Notes under the pieces: model-generated
What the model was told of the DNA's origin: nothing
The model's input: only the letters and a program-made list of their open reading frames with translations
Databases searched by the model: none
Translations under genes and position numbers: made by a program
NCBI GenBank assembly: GCA_020425885.1
Contig: JAGQRA010000890.1
Location: 1-7,461, forward strand
Reading direction: 5' to 3'
DNA length: 7,461 bases
Origin: Planctomycetota bacterium
GTDB taxonomy: Bacteria; Planctomycetota; UBA1135; UBA2386
Shown: piece by piece, positions 1 through 6,340 of the stretch
Layout: every line of letters starts with the position of its first letter
Position numbering within the stretch: position 1 is the stretch's first letter

Positions 1-298
1 CCAGCGCGCCGTAGCTGCGGCGGAACAGGGTGTCGGCGAGCCAGCGCGTGGCCGCCATCTGCAGGCCGCCCATCGTGATCAGGCTGGCCGCGAACACCGT
101 CGTGGTCAGGGCCAGGAAGCGATCGACCTCGGCGGCCGGCATCCGTGACCCGAGCAGGCGCACGAGCCAGAGGCTGGCCATCGTCACCAGCCACGGACCG
201 GCCGCGACGACGCCGGCCGTGGCGTAGGCGCGGATGCGGCCGAGCAGGCCGCCGTCCTCGACGCAGAGCCGGCGCAGGTCGAAGCCGATGCCGGCCAT
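1..298 (-). CDS. pelG: PelG, Pel polysaccharide inner-membrane protein (N-terminal part, runs off left edge)
   Basis: PelG is a polytopic inner-membrane protein, distantly related to the MOP flippase superfamily. It works with PelD, PelE and PelF to synthesise Pel and move it across the inner membrane. The first 99 residues are present; the reading frame is open to the window edge, so the rest lies outside. The N-terminus begins MAGIGFDLRRL and continues with an RAYATAGVVAAGPWLV stretch, which I recognise as the conserved opening of PelG: a short amphipathic start, then a first membrane segment with a GPW motif at about residues 34-36. Hydrophobic segments lie at about 26-49 and 61-80. The ATG is chosen because it lies 1 nt after the pelF TGA and 6 nt after a near-perfect Shine-Dalgarno (GGAGGTGA). 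The position after pelF matches the canonical pel order. I see no frameshift or stop. The identification rests on remembered family similarity plus synteny. Confidence 0.9.
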   Translation of the reverse strand, partial: MAGIGFDLRRLCVEDGGLLGRIRAYATAGVVAAGPWLVTMASLWLVRLLGSRMPAAEVDRFLALTTTVFAASLITMGGLQMAATRWLADTLFRRSYGAL

Positions 299-299
299 G

Positions 300-1817
300 T
301 CAGGTCACCTCCGCGGTCGGCAGGCAGCCGCAGTAGATCTCGCGGTAGGTCGCGATCATGTCGCGCTCGTCGTAGAACTGCCGCACCCGCTGCTGCAGGC
401 TCCGGCCCATGCGCCGGCGCAGATCCGGGTCGTCGTGCAGCTCGAGGACGTGACGGGCGATCGCTCCCGGCGACGCGATCGGCGCGATCAGGCCGCCGGT
501 GCCGAGCGCCTGGTCTTCGGGGGTGCGGCCCTCCAGCAGCTCGCGACAGCTGCCGACATCGGTGGCGACGACCGGAACGCCGAGACCGCCGGCCTCGAGC
601 ACGACCAGCGGCTGCGCCTCGGAGATGCTCGTCAGCACGAGCACGTCGATGTGGGGGAGTTCCTTCTTGACGTCGACCGCGCCTTCGAAGCGCGCGTTGG
701 CGGCGAGGCCCAGCTCGCCGGCGAAGGCGCGGCATTGGGCGGCATACTCGACGTCCTCGGCCATCGGGCCGAGCACCCGCACCACGACGTCGGGCACCTT
801 GCGCGAGACCAGCCGCATCGCCGCGAGGAAGGTCCGCACGTCCTTGATCGGGCAGACGCGGCCGACGAAGGCGACGGTGAACGGGCGCTCGTCGGACCGC
901 ACCGCGGTCGCGGCGGCGGTGAGGGCGCGGACATCGACGCCGTTCGGCACGATCTCGCACTTCCTCGGGTCGGCGCCGTCATCGATCTGACTCTGCCGGT
1001 TCTTGCCGTAGAGGGTGAAGATGCGGTCGGCCTGGCGATAGCAGCACCGGCTCAGGGTTTCGAAGTGCCGGTTCCAGAACTGTCTGAAGTACGGCGCCTC
1101 GCTGTCGATGACCAGCTCGCCGTCGTCGACGTCGCGGATCCAGTTCGCCGAGTAGACCTCGATGCGGCGTTCCTTGGTGTAGATGCCGTGCTCGGTCACG
1201 ATCATCGGCCGCCGCCAGCGGGCGGCCGACAGCGCGGCCAGCATGCCGGCATAACCGGTCGAGACGGTGTGGTACATGCCGGCGCGCGGCATGCGGAAGA
1301 ACAGCAGCTCGATGATCGGCTGATAGGCGAAGCGCCACGTCCAGTAGAAGTTCAGGAAGCTCTGGTCGTTGGCCTCGGCCTGGTAGCTGGTGACCACCGC
1401 CCGCCAGCACGCCTCGCCGGCCAGCACGTCGCCAGGTCCGAGGCCGACCGCACGCAGTTCGGCGACGTGGTCCGGCAGCGAATGCAGCACCGACTCGTCG
1501 CCGCCGCGCAGGCGAAGCAGGTCGGCCCAGATCGCGTCGAGCAGGTCGACATGCCGCCGTTGCCGGCGCGGCCGGACGCGCCCTGGCTCCGCCACCAGTC
1601 CGACCTCCTCGAGGAAGGCGACGTTGGGCGGCAGCTGGTACGAGGGCTCGGCGCCGTAGAAGTGGACACGCGGCGCGATGTGGACGATGCCGAACGAAAG
1701 CTCGGGCATCTGGCCGACGATGCGATGCACCCACGACGAGACCCCGCCCATCACGAATGGGTAGGTCCCTTCGAGCACCAGCAACACGTCGGCGCGGTCG
1801 TCGTGATCGTGACTCAC
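300..1817 (-). CDS. pelF: PelF, GT4-family glycosyltransferase (Pel polymerase)
   Basis: PelF is the soluble cytoplasmic glycosyltransferase that builds the GalNAc/GalN-rich Pel polymer from a UDP-sugar. The product is 505 aa, essentially the length of Pseudomonas PelF (507 aa). What is visible: an N-terminal beta strand and glycine loop (VLLVLEGTYPFVMGGVSSWV, residues 11-30) typical of GT4 acceptor domains; a TEHGIYTKERR motif at about 208-218; a donor-domain start FVGRVCPIKD at about 317-326, with R320 and K325 placed as GT4 phosphate-binding residues; and the GT4 E-x7-E motif with Glu400 and Glu408 in ISEAQPLVVLEAGG. There is no signal peptide or membrane segment. The start is the GTG that overlaps the pelE stop as GTGA, with GGAG 7 nt upstream; the open frame extends further upstream but only as pelE shadow. 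The conserved region begins within ten residues of this start. The C-terminus is intact and runs to a TGA just before pelG. Confidence 0.95.
   Translation of the reverse strand: MSHDHDDRADVLLVLEGTYPFVMGGVSSWVHRIVGQMPELSFGIVHIAPRVHFYGAEPSYQLPPNVAFLEEVGLVAEPGRVRPRRQRRHVDLLDAIWADLLRLRGGDESVLHSLPDHVAELRAVGLGPGDVLAGEACWRAVVTSYQAEANDQSFLNFYWTWRFAYQPIIELLFFRMPRAGMYHTVSTGYAGMLAALSAARWRRPMIVTEHGIYTKERRIEVYSANWIRDVDDGELVIDSEAPYFRQFWNRHFETLSRCCYRQADRIFTLYGKNRQSQIDDGADPRKCEIVPNGVDVRALTAAATAVRSDERPFTVAFVGRVCPIKDVRTFLAAMRLVSRKVPDVVVRVLGPMAEDVEYAAQCRAFAGELGLAANARFEGAVDVKKELPHIDVLVLTSISEAQPLVVLEAGGLGVPVVATDVGSCRELLEGRTPEDQALGTGGLIAPIASPGAIARHVLELHDDPDLRRRMGRSLQQRVRQFYDERDMIATYREIYCGCLPTAEVT
305..312 (-). promoter_or_regulatory. 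Strong Shine-Dalgarno of pelG
   Basis: Read on the minus strand this is GGAGGTGA, fully complementary to the 3' end of 16S rRNA, 6 nt upstream of the pelG ATG. It lies inside the last codons of pelF. It is the strongest ribosome binding site in the window and fixes the pelG start. Confidence 0.85.
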
Positions 1818-2833
1818 GTGATCGCTCCGGCGTTGGCGACGGTCTGCAGCCATTCGGGCACGGCGGTGCCGGCGGCCTGCAGCCGTTGCAGGGACAGACA
1901 GCAGGCGACGCGGTCGTGGCGCCGGAAGGCGACCTCGGCGCGCGCCAGTTCGACCGCCGGATCGGATGCCGCCGACAGCGACGTGATGACCTCCCAGGCC
2001 TCGTCGAGCGCGCCGCGGTCGGCGAGCGCCAGGGCCAGGATGCGGTGCGCGCCGTGACACTCGGGATCAGCCGCGATGGCGCGTGCGGCGATCTGCTCGG
2101 CCTGATCGGACCAGTAGCGGGCCATCTCGTCGTCGAGCACGCCGCTGATGGCGTAGCCGCGGTTGGCTTCCGCCAGGCGCATCAGGGCCGCGGCCAGATC
2201 GGCGGGCGCATCGCGGCTCTCGGCGACGCGGCGCAGCTCGCCGATCGCGTGCTCGTGGCGGTGGCCGATGCGGGCGAGTTCGGCATAGGCGCACAGCCGC
2301 AGCTCGGGCTCGTCCTCGAACAGGAAGTGGCGCACGATCGACAGATGGCGCGGGGTGCCGAGCTGACCGAGTCGTCGCAGCAGATTGCGCTTCTCTTCGA
2401 GGGAGCCGTGACGGACCACCTGGGTGTAGCTGTTGACGCCGAGTTCGCGCGCGAGGTCGGCGTTGCCCCGGGCGCCGCGCTGCAGCAATGGATCGTTCTC
2501 GGCGTGCGCGTTGCTGGCGTGCAGGGCCGCACCGCCGGCGCAGAACCACCAGCACGACAACGCGCCGATCCCGGGCAGCGCCGCGGCCGCCGCGGTGAAG
2601 AGCACGACTTCGGAGTGGCTCGCCCGTGCCGCCATCGCCGCGCGCATGACGAGGAAGGTCGCCAGTCCGTGCAGGGACAGGGCGATCATCACGGCCGACG
2701 GAGACTCGGCCACGACCAGGCCGACGGTGGCCGCAATGGCGCACAGCGCGCCGAGGCTGCTGGCCGCGATGCCGGCCGGCGTGCGCCGGGTTCGGCGCGG
2801 ACCGGGCAATGACATCGAGCCAGGCTCAGTCAC
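1814..2833 (-). CDS. pelE: PelE, inner-membrane TPR-type protein of the Pel synthase
   Basis: PelE is a membrane-anchored, helical-repeat protein that associates with PelD and helps recruit PelF to the synthase. The product is 339 aa, close to Pseudomonas PelE (329 aa). After a basic N-terminus (RRTRR at 13-17), hydrophobic segments lie at about 21-42, 47-64 and 74-104; the third is alanine-rich and could be one or two segments. From about residue 115 to the end the protein is soluble and alpha-helical with TPR/Sel1-like character, for example ELRLCAYAELARIG at 177-190 and AHRILALALADRGALDEAWE at 262-281. It starts with GTG overlapping the pelD stop by 8 nt (GTGACTGA); an SD-like GGGGGA lies 6 nt upstream. 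An ATG at 2815 (residue 7) is the alternative start but has no SD. Sequence similarity within this family is low, so the call leans on topology, length and position between pelD and pelF. Confidence 0.85.
   Translation of the reverse strand: MTEPGSMSLPGPRRTRRTPAGIAASSLGALCAIAATVGLVVAESPSAVMIALSLHGLATFLVMRAAMAARASHSEVVLFTAAAAALPGIGALSCWWFCAGGAALHASNAHAENDPLLQRGARGNADLARELGVNSYTQVVRHGSLEEKRNLLRRLGQLGTPRHLSIVRHFLFEDEPELRLCAYAELARIGHRHEHAIGELRRVAESRDAPADLAAALMRLAEANRGYAISGVLDDEMARYWSDQAEQIAARAIAADPECHGAHRILALALADRGALDEAWEVITSLSAASDPAVELARAEVAFRRHDRVACCLSLQRLQAAGTAVPEWLQTVANAGAIT
1825..1828 (-). promoter_or_regulatory. Shine-Dalgarno of pelF
   Basis: GGAG on the minus strand, 7 nt upstream of the pelF GTG and inside the end of pelE. 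It supports the GTG start in the 4-nt GTGA overlap, and thus translational coupling of pelE and pelF. Confidence 0.65.
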
Positions 2834-5411
2834 GCGAAGTCCCCCGCGGTGACTGGTTGGCGAGACGCAGGCACAGATCCCGCATGCTGTCGACCTGGCT
2901 CATCAGACGGGTGATCGTGGCGTCGGGGTCGCTTCGTTGCGGTTCCGTCGCCGTCTCCGATTCGGGCTCTGCCTGCGGCGGCGGTTGCGGTTGCGGTTGC
3001 GGATCGGGTGCCTGCTGTGCTACCTGTTCAGGCTCCTGTTCCTGTTGCGGCACCGCCGGAGACTCCGGCTCCGGCGCGAGATCGGGTTCCGCTTCCGACA
3101 CGGGCTCATATGCCGGCGTCGGCTCCAGCGGTGCTTCAGCCGCTGATTCGATGGCGCTTGCCAGCCTCGACTCCCATTCGATCGTCTCGTCGCCCTCGTC
3201 GTCGCCCGCGGCGTCGTCCGCGAAGAAGCCGCAGGCGTCCGGATCGGGTTCGTCTGCGTCGAGCGTCTCGGCCGCCTCGTCGACCGTGGCCGGGGTCGCT
3301 TCCCCGGGCGCCTTCGGCGCGGCCGGTGCGGGCTGCTCGTCACGCTCGAACAGCTCCTCCCAGCGCTTGGTCATGGCCGCGGCGGTCGGCAGCGAGGGAC
3401 TGTCGCCCGTGTTCGACGAGATGACCCGGAAGTCGGCCTCGGGGTCGTTGTCCGAGACATGCAGGCCATGGAACTCGGCCTCCGTGAACGCGAGTTCCTG
3501 CAGCTCCTTCTCGGTCAGGATGGTCGACGACCGGCCCTCGGTCGCGTCGGCGTCGGTCGGCCCGGCCAGGTAGTGCACGGTCTCGCGCAGGTTGGCGGCG
3601 TCGAGCGCCAGGAAGTCGACGTGGACCTCGGCGTAGTGGTCCTTGGGCAGGGTCCGGCGCAGGGTCTCGTCGAGCCGTGCCCAGATGTTCGACGCATCGA
3701 GACAGGTCGTGAACGGCAGCAGCACGACGCAGCGATTCGGGCTCACGACGTAGATGCCGTCGGTCACACGCAGCAACGTGCCGACCGAGTTCCACAGATG
3801 CCGCGCGATCATCGGGCCGACGCCGATGCCGCTGCCCTCGCGGCGGAAGTCGATCATGTTGAGCTCGACGCCGAGGCGGTGGGCGAGTTCGGTCTCGAGG
3901 CGGAGTCGACGCGCGAACTCCTCGGCGTTGCCGCTGCGCTGCGCCCGCGGCTCGGGGACCGGACATTGCTGTACCAGCGGCAGCGGCGAGGCGCCGCAGA
4001 AGTGCTCGGTCAAAGTCGGCAGCAGCGACGCCAGGGTCGGCTGCTCGGTCGTGGTCGTGAAGTGGCACAGCTCGACCGGGCCGAGGTCACGGTCGCGGCT
4101 CGAGGCGAAGCGGGCCTCGAGCCGGTCGACGAGATTCTGGCCGTTGCCCGGCCTGCAGGCGGTGAGCACGAGGACGTAGCAGCCCGAGAAGCCGAACCGG
4201 AAGACGTCGTCGCTGGTTCGCACCGCCGAGCTCAGCACGTTGACGAGGTAGCCCTCGAGGGCATCGACGAAGTCGGCCATGTTGGCGCGCACGTCCATCA
4301 GGCGGACCGCGATGAACTCGCTCTCGACGGAGTACCGCTTGCGGCGGGCGTCCTCGAGATGGATGCGTTCGGCGAGGTCGGCCGGCGTGCCGATGTACTT
4401 CTTCTTGTCCAGCGCCAGCAGCATGTGCTGCTTGTTCTCGCCGGTTGCCTCGCGCAGCTGGATCCGCCGCAGGTTCGTCGCCAGCCACGAGACGATGCCG
4501 AGGAAGGTCTTGACCAGGCTCTCCTCGAAACGTGCCGGCGGCATCTCGTCGATGCAGACCAGGGCCTTGATGACGCCGGTCGCGTCGGGGACGGGCGCGA
4601 TCAGCAGCGGCCCGGCGGCGTCGCCGTCGTCTTCGGCCAGATCGATGAACGGCCGGGCCTCGACGATGGTGCGCAGGATCCGCGTGCTGTTGTTCGCGGC
4701 CGTCAGCCGCGGGCCGATCTCCTCGTCGGACCAACCGCGATGGGCTGCGAGATCGAGGGTGCCGTCGGGCAGCACCAGCAGCACGGAGCACTTGGTGGCG
4801 CCACAGAAGTCCGTCAGCATGCCGAGCGGCACCTCGAACATGTGCTCGTCGTCATCGACGGAGCTGCGGGCGACGGTCGCGACCAGGCTGTCGAAGTCGA
4901 ACGAACGATCGAAGATGCGGCGCTTGAGCTCGAGGTTGGCGTGTTCGAGCACCTCGTTGTCCTGGCGCTGGCGGCTCGAATCGCTGCGCAGGCGTTCGCG
5001 ATCGGCGCGGGCGGCGGCGAGCTGGGAGGCGATCCGGTCGCGCGTCGTACCGACCGCGTAGGCGACGAGCGCGAAGGCGAACAGCGGCCACGACAGGGTC
5101 CGGTCGGTGAGCGCGTCGAGGTCGTGTCCGGCCGCGACCACGGTGCCGAGCGTGTGCACCGCGCCGGCGAGGAGCAGGGCGGTGAGGGCCGGCAACAGCC
5201 CGCCGCGCAGCGCGCCCCACAGGATCGGCAGCAGCAGCGGGCTCGGCGCCAGGGCCACGAACGAGTGCCAGTCGCCGAGGGCGATGCCGAGCAGCAGCAG
5301 CAACCCGGTCACGAGCGCGGCCTCCGCGTGCGCGCCGATATGGCGGCGGCGCGTGCGGTCGGTCCCGCCCCGCCGATCCACCGGTGGCTGCTTCGTCGCG
5401 GCATCTACCAT
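2826..5411 (-). CDS. pelD: PelD, c-di-GMP receptor of the Pel synthase, extended variant
   Basis: PelD is the inner-membrane receptor whose cytoplasmic GAF-GGDEF region binds c-di-GMP and switches on Pel synthesis. This copy has 861 aa against 455 in Pseudomonas. Domains in order: a basic N-terminus (RRRH at 21-24); four hydrophobic segments at about 31-46, 52-66, 71-93 and 107-121; a charged coiled coil at about 124-168; a GAF domain at about 170-320; and a degenerate GGDEF domain at about 335-475. In the last, RTSD (398-401) sits exactly five residues before GFSGC (407-411), which replaces GGDEF. So the inhibitory-type c-di-GMP site is kept and cyclase chemistry is lost, as in known PelD. 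Beyond the normal end there is a second GGDEF-like domain (about 493-618) with RVTD (548-551), an acidic Pro/Gln/Glu-rich region (about 691-825) and a terminal helix (about 828-852). The ATG overlaps the pelB stop (ATGGTAG), with AGGTGG 7 nt upstream. The frame continues upstream only as pelB shadow. Confidence 0.93.
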   Translation of the reverse strand: MVDAATKQPPVDRRGGTDRTRRRHIGAHAEAALVTGLLLLLGIALGDWHSFVALAPSPLLLPILWGALRGGLLPALTALLLAGAVHTLGTVVAAGHDLDALTDRTLSWPLFAFALVAYAVGTTRDRIASQLAAARADRERLRSDSSRQRQDNEVLEHANLELKRRIFDRSFDFDSLVATVARSSVDDDEHMFEVPLGMLTDFCGATKCSVLLVLPDGTLDLAAHRGWSDEEIGPRLTAANNSTRILRTIVEARPFIDLAEDDGDAAGPLLIAPVPDATGVIKALVCIDEMPPARFEESLVKTFLGIVSWLATNLRRIQLREATGENKQHMLLALDKKKYIGTPADLAERIHLEDARRKRYSVESEFIAVRLMDVRANMADFVDALEGYLVNVLSSAVRTSDDVFRFGFSGCYVLVLTACRPGNGQNLVDRLEARFASSRDRDLGPVELCHFTTTTEQPTLASLLPTLTEHFCGASPLPLVQQCPVPEPRAQRSGNAEEFARRLRLETELAHRLGVELNMIDFRREGSGIGVGPMIARHLWNSVGTLLRVTDGIYVVSPNRCVVLLPFTTCLDASNIWARLDETLRRTLPKDHYAEVHVDFLALDAANLRETVHYLAGPTDADATEGRSSTILTEKELQELAFTEAEFHGLHVSDNDPEADFRVISSNTGDSPSLPTAAAMTKRWEELFERDEQPAPAAPKAPGEATPATVDEAAETLDADEPDPDACGFFADDAAGDDEGDETIEWESRLASAIESAAEAPLEPTPAYEPVSEAEPDLAPEPESPAVPQQEQEPEQVAQQAPDPQPQPQPPPQAEPESETATEPQRSDPDATITRLMSQVDSMRDLCLRLANQSPRGTSRD
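2840..2845 (-). promoter_or_regulatory. Weak Shine-Dalgarno-like site of pelE
   Basis: GGGGGA on the minus strand, 6 nt upstream of the pelE GTG and inside the last codons of pelD. It is weak, but it favours the GTG at 2833 over the ATG at 2815, which has no purine-rich element in front of it. Reinitiation after pelD termination probably contributes. Confidence 0.45.
2937..3341 (-). other. pelD: Acidic Pro/Gln/Glu-rich low-complexity tail of PelD
   Basis: PelD residues about 691-825. The composition is dominated by Asp, Glu, Pro, Ala and Gln, with acidic runs (DDAAGDDEGDE at 732-742) and alternating PQ and PE repeats (PQPQPQPPPQ at 804-813). It should be disordered and strongly negative. It links the second GGDEF-like domain to a short predicted amphipathic helix at about 828-852. 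A Trp/Glu-containing segment (TIEWESRLASAIESAAEA, 743-760) could be a short helix or binding motif within it. The reading frame and codon use stay consistent with the rest of pelD. Confidence 0.8.
2981..3002. repeat. Short hexanucleotide tandem repeat (GCGGTT)3 plus GCGG
   Basis: On the plus strand the hexamer gcggtt occurs three times in a row, followed by gcgg. On the coding strand it gives the alternating Pro-Gln stretch in the PelD tail. Because the unit is six bases, copy-number changes would lengthen or shorten the tail without a frameshift. Confidence 0.85.
3558..3935 (-). other. pelD: Second degenerate GGDEF-like domain of PelD (extra domain)
   Basis: PelD residues about 493-618. The segment has the order of elements seen in GGDEF domains: a leading helix (EEFARRLRLETELAHRLG), a hydrophobic strand (VELNMIDFR), a long helix ending in LLRVTD, a hairpin whose turn SPNRC replaces GGDEF, a strand (VVLLPFT), and a helix (NIWARLDETLRR). 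The turn lacks every catalytic signature residue, so cyclase activity is not expected. The call comes from pattern reading, not alignment; a divergent GAF or other alpha/beta domain is the alternative. Confidence 0.65.
3759..3770 (-). other. pelD: Second RxxD motif of PelD
   Basis: Codons for RVTD, PelD residues 548-551. It lies five residues before SPNRC (557-561), the position of the GGDEF turn in the second domain. The register matches the first site at 4209-4220. Whether it binds c-di-GMP is unknown. Confidence 0.6.
4209..4220 (-). other. pelD: RxxD c-di-GMP binding motif of PelD, first GGDEF-like domain
   Basis: Codons for RTSD, PelD residues 398-401, five residues ahead of the degenerate active-site position GFSGC. 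The spacing equals that of the I-site in diguanylate cyclases and corresponds to R367/D370 of Pseudomonas PelD, which are needed for c-di-GMP binding. Arg430 or Arg434 could correspond to the further binding residue R402; I cannot align this with certainty. Confidence 0.88.
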
Positions 5412-6340
5412 CGCAGCACCACCTGCAGATGAAGTTGGCGGTCGTGACTGCCGTCGCTGCGACCGAGTGCGGCGCCGTGACTGCCGGCCAGCGTGACCTC
5501 GGTGCCGAACGCCGGACGCCAGGTGACGCCCGCTTCGAGTCCGTAGACCGAGCTGCCGCGGTTGGTGTCGATGCCGGCGTAGCCGGTCGTCGACAGGCCG
5601 AAGGCCCGGGCCACGTGATGGTCGACGCGGACGGAGCCGGTCAGGTGATCGTCGCGCCGCAGGAGCGGCAGGGCACCGGTCAGGTCCGCATCGCCGAGCA
5701 GGTGGGCCGTCTGCCAGCCGACCCAGGCGTTGCAGAGCCACGGTCGCGTCGTGTCCGGTTCGGCGGCGAGGAACGGGCTGTCGGGTCCGGCCGGCACGGT
5801 GAGCGGGTCGAATCGCGAGGCCATGGCGATGTCGCCATCGACGATGCGGAAGCCGAGCGCGGCGCTGCCGCGCCAACGCAGATCGGAACGGTGTGGCCCG
5901 GAGCTCGGGTCGAGGTCGAGTCGGTCGACGCCGGCGTACGCCGACGCCCAGTAACCGTTGCCGAGCTCGAGATGCGACGTCGACTCGATGCTGGTGCGAC
6001 GGCCGCCGAGGCCGGCTGCGGCCAGCGGCTCGTCCCAGAGCTCGTGCCAACCCAGCCGCAGCTGCAGGCTCAGCACCGGCTCCTTCCATTCGAAGTTGCC
6101 GACGGCGAAGGCGCCGACCGGGGTGTCGCCGTTGCAGCCGGGCGCGGCCGAGAGCCCGAACGCCAGGCGATCGCTGCGCCATGGACGGATGCCGAAGGCC
6201 GCGTCGATGCGCGCGTAGTCGGCGGTGGCCGCGCCGTTCCCCGACGTCGTCATGCCGCGCTGGCTGACGGCTGCCAGCCGCCCCTGCAGCCAGTGGCGTT
6301 CGTCGAGCATCCAGGTGCCGGTCGCCGCGATCGAGGTCAT
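5405..6340 (-). other. pelB: Outer-membrane beta-barrel domain of PelB
   Basis: About 311 C-terminal residues with amphipathic beta-strand periodicity, glycine/aspartate-rich loops and a terminal Trp. The switch from helical repeats to strands occurs near RIGGDRMTSIAATG. This is the strongest sequence evidence that the host has an outer membrane. The boundary is estimated from composition to within about ten residues. Confidence 0.8.

Noticed and set aside
10..25. 16-bp sequence cgtagctgcggcggaa repeated at 7111-7126
   Set aside because: Both copies are inside coding sequence and encode the same short FRRSY peptide in PelG and PelB with common high-GC codons. The flanks do not match, so it is a chance repeat and not an attachment site or a transposon end.
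234..2057. 607-codon plus-strand open frame opposite pelF and pelE
   Set aside because: It lies antisense to two well-supported genes. High third-position GC removes stops from the opposite strand. The translation is low-complexity in D, V, A, R and Q, with no recognisable domain, and it crosses the pelE/pelF junction.
1818..2060. Upstream extension of the pelF reading frame to 2060
   Set aside because: The extra 81 residues are Arg-rich shadow of pelE. The GTG at 1817, with GGAG in front, sits right before the conserved GT4 N-terminal strand and gives the family-typical length.
2809..3573. Plus-strand frame with Gly/Ser/Cys-rich repeats (GCGCGCGSG-type)
   Set aside because: This is the complement of the Pro/Gln/Glu codons of the PelD tail. 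The apparent Cys-Gly repeat is produced by the gcggtt hexamer and has no SD-supported start.
3459..5432. 657-codon plus-strand open frame opposite pelD
   Set aside because: It is antisense to pelD, whose protein has clear membrane, GAF and GGDEF-like features. The plus-strand translation is a mirror composition (many Q, R, V, E, D) without fold signals. It is a GC artefact.
5412..6182. Upstream extension of the pelD reading frame to 6182
   Set aside because: That part translates to Arg/Pro/Ser-rich sequence opposite in character to pelD and lies in another frame of the pelB barrel coding region. The ATG at 5411, with an SD and the stop/start overlap, is the natural start.
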